From positions 1-7,637 of the forward strand of contig VGCB01000117.1 of the NCBI GenBank assembly GCA_016870235.1: DNA of 7,637 nucleotides. Reading direction: 5' to 3'. The position numbers were made by a program, and so were the translations under genes. Source of the stretch: Actinomycetota bacterium. GTDB lineage: Bacteria; Actinomycetota; Thermoleophilia; Gaiellales; Gaiellaceae. Of this stretch, positions 1-6,263 are shown in pieces; the stretch's first letter is position 1, and each line of letters begins with the position of its first letter. The notes beneath the pieces were generated by a model. That model saw nothing but the letters and a program-made list of their open reading frames with translations, did not search any database and was not told where the DNA came from.

Positions 1-190
1 CGGACTTGATCACGATCATCTCGTCCTGATCGGGATGGTCGTGGAAGGCGTGACAGGCGCCGGGCGCCAGCGTCACATCCATGACCACGAAGGTCTGGCA
101 ACCGGTGCCCGGCGGCGCGCACCGCATGCCGGCGCTGCCCCAGTCGAAGTCGGTCACCTCGACCTCGTTCTTCATCACGAACCTGCTCAT
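1..190 (-). CDS. Cupin-domain protein (partial, 3' end beyond window)
   Basis: The first 63 codons are visible, read leftward from an ATG at 190-188. The protein starts [10 protein letters not shown]. It carries the first cupin motif, G-X5-H-X-H-X4-E-X6-G: Gly44, His50, His52 and Glu57. The cut codon after Ser63 begins with g, as the motif's final Gly would require. His50, His52 and Glu57 are the expected metal ligands of a small single-domain cupin, a beta-barrel fold used by isomerases, dioxygenases, decarboxylases and sugar- or acid-binding proteins. Its ATG overlaps the stop of the upstream TIM-barrel gene (ATGA, 190-187), so the two are probably translationally coupled. A purine-rich stretch (GGGAGAGG) lies just upstream of the ATG. 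The exact reaction cannot be told from this fragment. A role on the same substrate as the two upstream enzymes is inferred from the operon alone. Confidence 0.85.
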   Translation of the reverse strand, partial: MSRFVMKNEVEVTDFDWGSAGMRCAPPGTGCQTFVVMDVTLAPGACHAFHDHPDQDEMIVIKS

Positions 191-1023
191 GAAGCCTCTC
201 CCTCGACGTCGATGGACTTGAACCGGCGCATGTTCTCGGTCATCGCGATCTCGGTCGGCAGCCGCTCCATCGAGGAGGCGCCGAAGAAGCCGACGACGCC
301 CTCGGTGCGGGCGAGCACGTACGCCGCGTCGTCCGGCTCGGCGATCGGGCCGCCGTGGCAGAGCACGATCACGTCCGGGTTGACGCGACGGGCGACGTCG
401 TGCATCGCCTGGATCAGCGGCACGCAGTCGTCGAGCGCCCTCGCGGTGCCGGCGCCGATCGTGCCGCCGGTCGTCAGCCCCATGTGCGGGACGAGCACGT
501 CCGCCCCGGCCCGGGCCATCGCGTCCGCCTCCTCGACCGTGAAGACGTACGGAGCGGTCAGCAGGCCCTTCTCCCGCGCGAGCCGGATCATCTCGACCTC
601 GAGCCCGTAGCCCATGCCGGTCTCCTCCAGGTTCTGGCGGAAGGTGCCGTCGAAGAGCCCGACCGTGGGGAAGTTCTGGACACCGCTGAAGCCGATCCGG
701 CGGAGCTCGTCGAGGAAGACGTCCATCAGCCGGAAGGGATCGGTGCCGCAGACGCCGGCGAGGACGGGCGTCTCGCGCACGACCGGCAGCACCTCGCGCG
801 CCATGTCGACCACGATCGCGTTCGCGTCGCCGTAGGGCAGGAGGCCGGAGAGCGAGCCACGGCCGGCCATGCGGTAGCGGCCGGAGTTGTAGACGATGAT
901 CAGGTCGGTACCGCCGGCCTCGGCGCACTTCGCGGAGAGGCCGGTGCCGGCGCCCGCGCCGATGATCGGCCGGCCGGCGGCGATCTCCGCACGGAGCCGC
1001 GCGAGCGCCTCCGCGCGGGTCAC
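187..1023 (-). CDS. TIM-barrel 'phosphoenolpyruvate hydrolase family' protein (homologous to the C-terminal half of plant Tm-1)
   Basis: Complete 278-residue protein, near the usual length for this family (Pfam PEP_hydrolase, earlier 'TIM-barrel signal transduction protein'). Hallmark stretches in order: [11 protein letters not shown] at 22-32, [20 protein letters not shown] at 45-64 followed by GDAN, GVCGTDP at 90-96, [13 protein letters not shown] at 114-126, the LEETGMGY block at 132-139, PHMGLTTGG at 179-187 and LCHGGP at 221-226. They are spaced as expected for successive strand-end loops of a (beta/alpha)8 barrel. There is no signal peptide or membrane segment, so it is cytosolic. The start is GTG at 1023, with GAGGAG at 1036-1031 seven bases upstream, and it overlaps the UPF0261 stop by 4 nt (GTGA). 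In plants and fungi this domain is fused behind a UPF0261 domain in the same order. The family name implies a PEP-related reaction, but the physiological reaction is not well established and I do not assign one. Confidence 0.9.
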   Translation of the reverse strand: MTRAEALARLRAEIAAGRPIIGAGAGTGLSAKCAEAGGTDLIIVYNSGRYRMAGRGSLSGLLPYGDANAIVVDMAREVLPVVRETPVLAGVCGTDPFRLMDVFLDELRRIGFSGVQNFPTVGLFDGTFRQNLEETGMGYGLEVEMIRLAREKGLLTAPYVFTVEEADAMARAGADVLVPHMGLTTGGTIGAGTARALDDCVPLIQAMHDVARRVNPDVIVLCHGGPIAEPDDAAYVLARTEGVVGFFGASSMERLPTEIAMTENMRRFKSIDVEGEAS

Positions 1024-2237
1024 GACGCCGCTCCTCGAACCATCGCGTGCAACCGGTCGGCCATCGCGATCGCAAACGCGCGGTCGTTGACGTCGGTGTC
1101 GACCTCGTGCACCTCGACGTTTGCGGCGAGCGTCTCGCGGAGCCCTTCGAGGAGCGCGTCATCGGCCGCGGGATCGTGGAACACCTGCCCTTCGACGGCG
1201 ATCATCGAGACGCCGCGGAGCGGGACGTACAGGGCCACCGGGCCGCGCGCTGCCGAGAGCTTGCGACCGATCGTCCGGCCGAGCTCGCGGCATTCCTCGG
1301 CGGTCGTCCGCATCAGGGTCACCGTCGGGTTGTGGACGTAGAGGTTCCGGCCACGGAACTGCTCGGGCACGGTCTCCTCCGGCCCGAAGTTGACCATGTC
1401 GAGCGCACCGAGGGAGACGACCTGCGGCAGGCCGGCGGCGCCCGCTGCGTCGAGGCGGTCAGGGCCCGCCGAGAGGACGCCGCCGACGAGCTCGTCCGCG
1501 AGCTCGGTCGTCGTCACGTCGAGGACGCCGGCGAGAAAGCCGCCCGCCGCGAGCGCCTCCATCGACTGGCCGCCCGTGCCGGTGGCGTGGAAGACGAGCA
1601 CCTCGTACCCGAGCTCCTCGAGCCGCCCTCGTGCCGCGTCGACGCACGGCGTCGTCACCCCGAACATCGTCGCGGCCACGAGCGGCTTCTCGGCGCCGAG
1701 ATCGGGCATGCCCGCCCTCGCCGCGCCTGCGACCATGGCGGCGGCGTTCGCCATGATCCGCGCCGACACGCGGTTGACGCCGGCGATGTCGACGACCGAG
1801 TACATCACCGCGATGTCGACGGCGCCGACGTAGGGCCGCGTGTCGCCCGAGCCGACCGTGGAGACGATCAGCTTCGGCACGCCGACCGGCAGCGCCCGCA
1901 TCGCCCTGGCGGCGATGGAGGAGTTGCCGGAGCCGCCGAGGCCCAGCACGCCCTGGACGCGGCCCTCGGCGTGGAGGCGTGAGACGACCGCCGCCGCCCC
2001 CTCCCCCATCGCCGTCACCGCCGCCCCTCGGTCGGCGGCGGCGGCGAGCGCTGCGACGTCGGCGCCGGCCGCGGCCGCTACCTCCTGCCGATCGACGTCG
2101 GGCTCGACCTGCGGCTCGCCGACGATGCCCGCGTCGACGAGGATCACGTCGACCCCGTGCTCGCGCAGCCGGTCACGTACGAGGGCGAGCTCCGCTCCCT
2201 TCGTGTCGAGCGTGCCGATGAGGACGACGGTGGCCAC
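1020..2237 (-). CDS. UPF0261 / Tm-1-like ATP-binding domain protein
   Basis: Complete 405-residue protein, the normal size for bacterial UPF0261 (homologous to the N-terminal half of tomato Tm-1, the tobamovirus-resistance protein). Visible hallmarks: GTLDTKG at 8-14, GLGGSGNSS at 99-107, STVGSGDT at 126-133, [14 protein letters not shown] at 145-158, GVTTPCVD at 193-200, [11 protein letters not shown] at 217-227, DVTTTELAD at 240-248, GALDMVNFG at 277-285 and [11 protein letters not shown] at 302-312. The glycine-rich 99-107 and 126-133 loops are plausible phosphate-binding sites; there is no classical Walker A motif. It is cytosolic. The GTG start at 2237 is supported by an AGGGAGGAG Shine-Dalgarno at 2250-2242 that overlaps the livF stop codon; the gap from livF is 11 nt. 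The downstream partner gene overlaps it by 4 nt. The family's native bacterial reaction is unknown to me. Co-transcription with the TIM-barrel protein suggests a two-component enzyme. Confidence 0.92.
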   Translation of the reverse strand: MATVVLIGTLDTKGAELALVRDRLREHGVDVILVDAGIVGEPQVEPDVDRQEVAAAAGADVAALAAAADRGAAVTAMGEGAAAVVSRLHAEGRVQGVLGLGGSGNSSIAARAMRALPVGVPKLIVSTVGSGDTRPYVGAVDIAVMYSVVDIAGVNRVSARIMANAAAMVAGAARAGMPDLGAEKPLVAATMFGVTTPCVDAARGRLEELGYEVLVFHATGTGGQSMEALAAGGFLAGVLDVTTTELADELVGGVLSAGPDRLDAAGAAGLPQVVSLGALDMVNFGPEETVPEQFRGRNLYVHNPTVTLMRTTAEECRELGRTIGRKLSAARGPVALYVPLRGVSMIAVEGQVFHDPAADDALLEGLRETLAANVEVHEVDTDVNDRAFAIAMADRLHAMVRGAAS

Positions 2238-2241
2238 TTCG

Positions 2242-2250
2242 CTCCTCCCT
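2242..2250 (-). promoter_or_regulatory. Shine-Dalgarno of the UPF0261 gene, overlapping the livF stop
   Basis: AGGGAGGAG on the minus strand, with the GGAGG core 6 nt before the GTG at 2237. It decides the GTG start. It shares bases with the livF TAG stop (2251-2249), so ribosomes ending livF would sit on it, favouring reinitiation. Confidence 0.7.
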
Positions 2251-2971
2251 ATGCGTGCTCTGCGAGCGGCTCGACGCCGAGGTACCGCCGCTGCGCTTCC
2301 GGGTCGGAGCTGAGCTCCTGCGCCGTCGTCTCGGTCGCGATCCGGCCCGACACCATCACGAGCTGCCGTTCCGCCACCGCCGTCGCGACGCCGAGGTTCT
2401 GCTCGACGAGGAGCACGGCCATCCCCTCCTCGACGAGCGCCTTGCAGGTCGCGACCATGCCCTGCACGATCGTGGGCGCCAGCCCCTCGGAGGGCTCGTC
2501 CATGATCAGGAGCGTCGGGTTCGTCAACAGCGCCCGCCCGATCGCGAGCATCTGCTGCTCGCCGCCCGAGAGCTGCGTCGCTCCGATGCGCTTGCGGTCG
2601 GCGAGCCGGGGGAAGAGCTCGTAGACGGCCGCCGGCGTCCAGCGTCTCCCGGCCGTGCGACCGATCATCCGCAGGTGCTCGTCGACCGAGAGCGAGCGGA
2701 AGAGGCGCCTGCCCTGCGGCACGTACCCGATCCCGGCAGCCGCGATCCGGTAGGACGGCTGCCCCAGGATCTCCTTCCCCTCGAAGCGAATCGAGCCCTC
2801 GACGCGCGGGACGAGGCCCATGATCGCGTTGCAGAGCGTCGTCTTGCCCATCCCGTTCCGGCCGATCACGGCGATCGCCTCGATCCCCATGCCGACGTCG
2901 ACCCGCTCGAGCACCTGCGCCTGGCCGTAGTACGCGTCGAGACCCTCGATCTCGAGCAGCGCCTCACTCAT
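2249..2971 (-). CDS. livF: HAAT-family ABC transporter ATP-binding protein, LivF type
   Basis: Complete 240-residue ATPase, the usual LivF size, one of two nucleotide-binding subunits that power the importer at the cytoplasmic face. Walker A GRNGMGKT is at 37-44, the Q-loop Gln86 is in GYVPQGRRLF, the signature LSGGEQ is at 134-139, Walker B LLIMDEP at 154-160, then SEGLAP at 161-166. The usual H-loop histidine is replaced in LVEQN (188-192), which is normal for LivF: E. coli LivF also has VEQN, while its partner LivG keeps the His. The C-terminus YLGVEP is the typical end. The ATG at 2971 overlaps the livG stop by 8 nt (ATGAGTGA), with GGGAG at about 2985-2981 eight bases upstream. The pairing with LivG as a heterodimer is inferred from family and adjacency. 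Confidence 0.95.
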   Translation of the reverse strand: MSEALLEIEGLDAYYGQAQVLERVDVGMGIEAIAVIGRNGMGKTTLCNAIMGLVPRVEGSIRFEGKEILGQPSYRIAAAGIGYVPQGRRLFRSLSVDEHLRMIGRTAGRRWTPAAVYELFPRLADRKRIGATQLSGGEQQMLAIGRALLTNPTLLIMDEPSEGLAPTIVQGMVATCKALVEEGMAVLLVEQNLGVATAVAERQLVMVSGRIATETTAQELSSDPEAQRRYLGVEPLAEHA

Positions 2972-3737
2972 GGTGACCGCTCCCGAGGTACAGGGCGTGC
3001 ACCGTCTCGTTCGCCCGGATCTCCGCCGGCGTGCCCTCCACGATCTTCCGGCCGTCGTGCATCATCGTCACGTACTCGGCGACGGTCAGCGCGACGTCCA
3101 TGTCGTGCTCGATCAGGATCAACGTGACCTCTCGGGGAAGCGCCAGGAGCAGCTCGGTGAGCCGTTCCCGCTCGCCGCGCGAGAGGCCGGATGCGGGCTC
3201 GTCCAGCATGATCAGCGACGGGTCGGTGACGCTTGCCATCCCGACCTCGAGCTGCCGCTGCTCGCCGTGCGAGAGCGAGCCGACGAGCGTGTCGATCCTG
3301 CCCCCGAGCGCAACTCGCTCCGCGGCGGCGCGGGCGCGCTCGCGGAGCTCCTGGTCGCGCTTCGAGGGAAACAGCCGCAACCGCCCGCCGACGCGACCGA
3401 CGAGCGCGAGAACGAGGTTCTGCTCCACCGTCAGACCGAGGAAGAGCCGGGACTTCTGGTAGCTCCGGGAGAGCCCGAGCACAGGCCGTGCGCGGGCCGG
3501 GAGCCCGGTGACGTCGCGCCCACCGATCTCGATCCGTCCCGCCGTCGGCGGCACGTCGCCGGCGATCACGTTGAACAGCGTCGTCTTGCCGGCGCCGTTC
3601 GGGCCGAGGATGGCGCGGCGCTCGCCGTGCGCGACGTCGAGGTCGACGTCGCGCACGGCGTGGACGCCGCCGAACCGCCGGCCGACCCCACGCAGGCGGA
3701 GGATCGGGTCGGCGGTCGCGGCGGCGTCCGTGGTCAT
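2964..3737 (-). CDS. livG: HAAT-family ABC transporter ATP-binding protein, LivG type
   Basis: Complete 257-residue ATPase, the usual LivG length. Walker A GPNGAGKT is at 45-52, the Q-loop Gln94 in SYQKSRLF, the signature LSHGEQ at 155-160, Walker B LIMLDEP at 175-181, and the H-loop His211 in LIEHDMDVAL. The C-terminal block contains EGTPAEIRANE, typical of LivG/UrtD. The signature's LSHG form, followed by RQLEVGMA, resembles urea-type UrtD proteins as much as leucine-type LivG, so an amino-acid substrate should not be assumed. The ATG at 3737 lies 2 nt after the binding-protein TAG. Only a weak, badly spaced Shine-Dalgarno is visible, so translation probably depends on ribosomes finishing the upstream gene. 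The reading frame stays open further upstream, inside the binding-protein gene, but that extension is unlike any ABC protein. Confidence 0.95.
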   Translation of the reverse strand: MTTDAAATADPILRLRGVGRRFGGVHAVRDVDLDVAHGERRAILGPNGAGKTTLFNVIAGDVPPTAGRIEIGGRDVTGLPARARPVLGLSRSYQKSRLFLGLTVEQNLVLALVGRVGGRLRLFPSKRDQELRERARAAAERVALGGRIDTLVGSLSHGEQRQLEVGMASVTDPSLIMLDEPASGLSRGERERLTELLLALPREVTLILIEHDMDVALTVAEYVTMMHDGRKIVEGTPAEIRANETVHALYLGSGHHE

Positions 3738-3739
3738 GC

Positions 3740-5131
3740 CTACTTGATCACCGCGTTCGTGATCTTGCCGTTCTTGACCTCGCGGATCTTGCCCTGCCAC
3801 GGGGTCTTCACCTTCTTGCACGCCGGCTGCGTGCGGCCCGGGGGCGGGCTCGACGGCTTGAAGAGGCCGCCGAACGACTGATCGACACCGGGGACGTACG
3901 CGACGACGACGGGCCCGACCGACCCGTCGGCGTTCTTCACGAGCTGCAGCTGGTACTGGTCGGTCATCGCCTGGCGGCGGCTGTCGAGCTTGATCATGCC
4001 GCCGTTGGAGACCGAGTAGCCGGTCTTCAGCGTCTTCGGCATCCCCTTCTGCAGCGCGGCGCCGATCTCGCCCTTCGACGCCGTCAGGCCCTGGACCAGC
4101 GCCCACGCGGCGTTGTAGTAGTTGTAGACGAACAGGTCGTTCGCCGGCAGCTTCGGGTAGACGGCGTTGAGCGCCGCCTCGTAGGCCTTCGCCTGCGCGG
4201 TCTGGAGGCCGGGGCCGGTGCCGGCGCCGCCGACGTACGAGCCGACGACCTTCGGGGCGACGACCTTGTCGGCGCCGAGGAAGGCGAAGAACAGGTTGCC
4301 GATGTGCTGCTTCGGGTCGAGCGGGCCGTACGCCTGCTCGAACGCCGTCAAGCTCGCGCCGGTGCCGGTGCCGCCGACGACCCAGAAGTAGCCGTCGACT
4401 CCGCCCGGGGCCGGGAGCTGCCTGACGTAGGGCGCGTAGTCCGTCGTGTTGAGCGGCGGGAACACGCGCTTCGTGATCTGGCCGCCGACCGCGCAGAAGT
4501 CGGCGATGATCCCTCCAGCCGACGTCCAGCCGAAGCTGTAGTCGTCCATGATGATCGCGGCCTTCCGCCACCCGAGCTTCCGGTAGGCGATCTCGCCGAT
4601 GCCGGCGTTCCACTGCGCGCCGTCACCGTGGTAGCGGAAGAGGTTCGGCGGTGCGATCTGCATCGTCGGGTCCTGCGACCCGGCGGTGCCGATGATGAAC
4701 GTCTTGTCGGGATGGTCCTTGGCGTAGTTCGCGACCACGACCGCCTCGTCACCGGAGAGCGGGCCGACCATCACGTCCGCGTCGAGCTGCTCCATCAGGC
4801 GCCGCACTTCCTTGAGCGCGGTCGGAGCGGTGTCGTCGCCGCAGCCGTAGCCGACGATGTCGACCTTCGTCCCGCCGATGGTGATCCCGGTCATCCCGGC
4901 CGACGGCTTGTTCGGGTTCTTTGCCTTGCCGCCCGCGTACTTCGCGAGCGCTGCCTGCGCGCCGCCGATGTCGAGCTCGTACCCGAACGCAAACGCGCCC
5001 TTGCAGTCGCTCATGATCGCGAGCTTCACCCCCGGGGGCGTCGCCGCGATCGATGCGGAGACGGCGACCGTGGCCACGGCCGCCGTCGCGAGCAGCACCA
5101 GCAGCTTCCACTGCTGCCTGATCCGACTCAT
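3740..5131 (-). CDS. ABC transporter substrate-binding protein, periplasmic-binding type I (Peripla_BP_6/LivK-like)
   Basis: Complete 463-residue exported receptor that would capture the substrate outside the membrane and deliver it to the LivH/LivM permeases. A Sec-type signal is visible: basic start MSRIRQQWK, a hydrophobic core at about 10-28, and an Ala-rich SIAAT region near 27-31 suited to signal peptidase I. There is no lipobox (no L-[AS]-[GA]-C). The mature part has the two-lobed Peripla_BP_6 pattern: DIGGAQAAL at 54-62, VGPLSGDEA at 122-130, FIIGTAGSQDP at 145-155, FRYHGDGAQ at 165-173, DDYSFGW at 196-202. It is longer than typical LivK (about 370 residues), partly because of a Pro-rich stretch and Lys-rich tail after about 415. 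Four cysteines (43, 97, 213, 438) could form disulfides. The ATG at 5131 is chosen for its ideal Shine-Dalgarno and because the signal peptide begins there; the frame is open back to a GTG at 5221. The ligand is unknown. Confidence 0.92.
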   Translation of the reverse strand: MSRIRQQWKLLVLLATAAVATVAVSASIAATPPGVKLAIMSDCKGAFAFGYELDIGGAQAALAKYAGGKAKNPNKPSAGMTGITIGGTKVDIVGYGCGDDTAPTALKEVRRLMEQLDADVMVGPLSGDEAVVVANYAKDHPDKTFIIGTAGSQDPTMQIAPPNLFRYHGDGAQWNAGIGEIAYRKLGWRKAAIIMDDYSFGWTSAGGIIADFCAVGGQITKRVFPPLNTTDYAPYVRQLPAPGGVDGYFWVVGGTGTGASLTAFEQAYGPLDPKQHIGNLFFAFLGADKVVAPKVVGSYVGGAGTGPGLQTAQAKAYEAALNAVYPKLPANDLFVYNYYNAAWALVQGLTASKGEIGAALQKGMPKTLKTGYSVSNGGMIKLDSRRQAMTDQYQLQLVKNADGSVGPVVVAYVPGVDQSFGGLFKPSSPPPGRTQPACKKVKTPWQGKIREVKNGKITNAVIK

Positions 5132-5204
5132 CTGTGAGTTCCTCCTCCTAATCGCGGTTTCCGTTGCTGAGACCACGTGCGCTCTCTCGTCGCCTGCTCC
5201 TTTC
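5132..5204 (-). other. 73-nt leader between livM and the binding-protein gene
   Basis: This is the only real gap inside the operon. I see no strong terminator hairpin followed by Ts and no convincing -10/-35 pair. It ends with the Shine-Dalgarno at 5149-5141. It may host mRNA processing or a weak internal promoter that raises binding-protein output, but nothing in the bases demonstrates this. Confidence 0.4.
5141..5149 (-). promoter_or_regulatory. Strong Shine-Dalgarno of the binding-protein gene
   Basis: AGGAGGAGG on the minus strand, 9 nt before the ATG at 5131. It is the longest anti-16S match in the operon. It decides the start in favour of 5131 over upstream in-frame codons and suits a protein needed in excess over its permease. 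Confidence 0.8.
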
Positions 5205-6263
5205 CTAGAGACTCGATCCACGGGCCATCGCGACCTTGCCTCCGCGGTTGCCGCGCACCGTGGCCCACACCCGTTCCCAGATCCCGAGCAGCCCGTCCGG
5301 GGAGACCACGACGATCGCGAGGAAGATCGCGCCGACGATGGTGTTGAAGCTGCCGCCGATCACGGGCAGGCCCGAGCTCGGGATGTTGTTGGTGACCTGG
5401 TTGTCGATGACGATGACCATGAAGGCGCCGAGCCAGGCTCCCTCGACGCGCCGAAGGCCGCCGATCACGGCCATCACGAGCAGCTGGATCGTGGCGGGCA
5501 GGCCGAGGTCGCCCGGCGCGACCTGACCCTGCCACCAGACGAGGAGGATGCCCGCGACCGCGGCGATGAACGCCGCCAGGCCGAAGGCCAGGGTCCGGTG
5601 CAGCGCGACGTTGTACCCGAGCGAGCTCATCCGCACCGGCTCGTCGCGGATCCCCTGCAGCACGAGCCCGAAGGGCGTCCTCAGGACGAACCGGATCAGG
5701 AGGTAGACCGCGACGGCGACGATGAGCGCGATGAAGTACAACCGCGTCCGGTCGTTCACCATGTCGCCGATGAACCCGGGCGTGTAGCGATTGACACCGG
5801 CGATCGGCGAGAAGCCTCCGAACTGCGTGACGGAGCCGAAGAAGAGGTTGGCGATCACGCCGCAGGTGAGCGTCAGCATCAGGAAGTAGATGCCGAGGCT
5901 CCTCGCCGCGAGCGCGCCGAAGAGGAGGCCGATGACGGTCGTGACGACGACGGCGAGCACGAGGCCGACGGTGGGATCCCAGCCGAGGGTGAGCCCCTTC
6001 GTCTCGCCGCCGGGGACGCGGGCGGTGACCATGTTGCCGAGCAGGTACGCGGCGATGCCGACGAGCGCCGTCTGCGCGAGCGAGATCATGCCCCCGTAGG
6101 CGGAGAGGAAGATGAGGCTGGCTGCGGCGATGCCGAAGATCAGCGTCTGGATCAGGATCGCGTCGAGCCAGTAGCTGCTGACGAGCCACGGTGCCGCGAT
6201 CGCGAACGCGAGGACGAGTGCGCCGAAGCCGCGCTCGGTCAGCGCCTTCGGGCCGGCGCTCAC
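5205..6263 (-). CDS. livM: HAAT-family ABC transporter permease, LivM type
   Basis: Complete 352-residue inner-membrane permease, half of the translocation pore with LivH. About nine or ten hydrophobic segments are visible, roughly at 14-30, 35-55, 63-80, 98-118, 123-143, 175-194, 223-245, 256-280 and 303-320. Family marks: LSAYGGMISLAQTALVGIAAY at 53-73, the cytoplasmic coupling-loop sequence LQGIRDEPVRMSSLGYN at 202-218 (compare LivM 'lrairedeiaA.alGin'), VIGGLRRVEGAWLGA at 266-280, and the C-terminal SPDGLLGIWER at 321-331. The GTG start at 6263 overlaps the livH stop by 4 nt (GTGA), with GAGGG at 6274-6270 six bases upstream. The frame stays open upstream across livH, but that sequence is Arg-rich and is only the shadow of livH. 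The stop is TAG at 5207-5205. The substrate is not deducible. Confidence 0.94.
   Translation of the reverse strand: MSAGPKALTERGFGALVLAFAIAAPWLVSSYWLDAILIQTLIFGIAAASLIFLSAYGGMISLAQTALVGIAAYLLGNMVTARVPGGETKGLTLGWDPTVGLVLAVVVTTVIGLLFGALAARSLGIYFLMLTLTCGVIANLFFGSVTQFGGFSPIAGVNRYTPGFIGDMVNDRTRLYFIALIVAVAVYLLIRFVLRTPFGLVLQGIRDEPVRMSSLGYNVALHRTLAFGLAAFIAAVAGILLVWWQGQVAPGDLGLPATIQLLVMAVIGGLRRVEGAWLGAFMVIVIDNQVTNNIPSSGLPVIGGSFNTIVGAIFLAIVVVSPDGLLGIWERVWATVRGNRGGKVAMARGSSL

Noticed and set aside
355..1341. 328-codon plus-strand open frame across the TIM-barrel and UPF0261 genes
   Set aside because: Arg/Ala/Asp-rich antisense shadow with no recognisable motif, spanning the junction of two real minus-strand genes.
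2249..2971. LivF as a degenerate ATPase because the H-loop histidine is missing
   Set aside because: Replacement by VEQN is the norm for LivF proteins, including E. coli LivF. All other ATPase motifs are intact.
2964..4613. 549-residue LivG with a long N-terminal extension
   Set aside because: The extension is an Arg-rich out-of-frame reading of the binding-protein gene. The LivG fold begins just after the ATG at 3737.
5132..5221. Binding-protein start at GTG 5221 (30 more residues, overlapping livM)
   Set aside because: It would bury the signal peptide behind a charged stretch and ignore the perfect AGGAGGAGG site before 5131.
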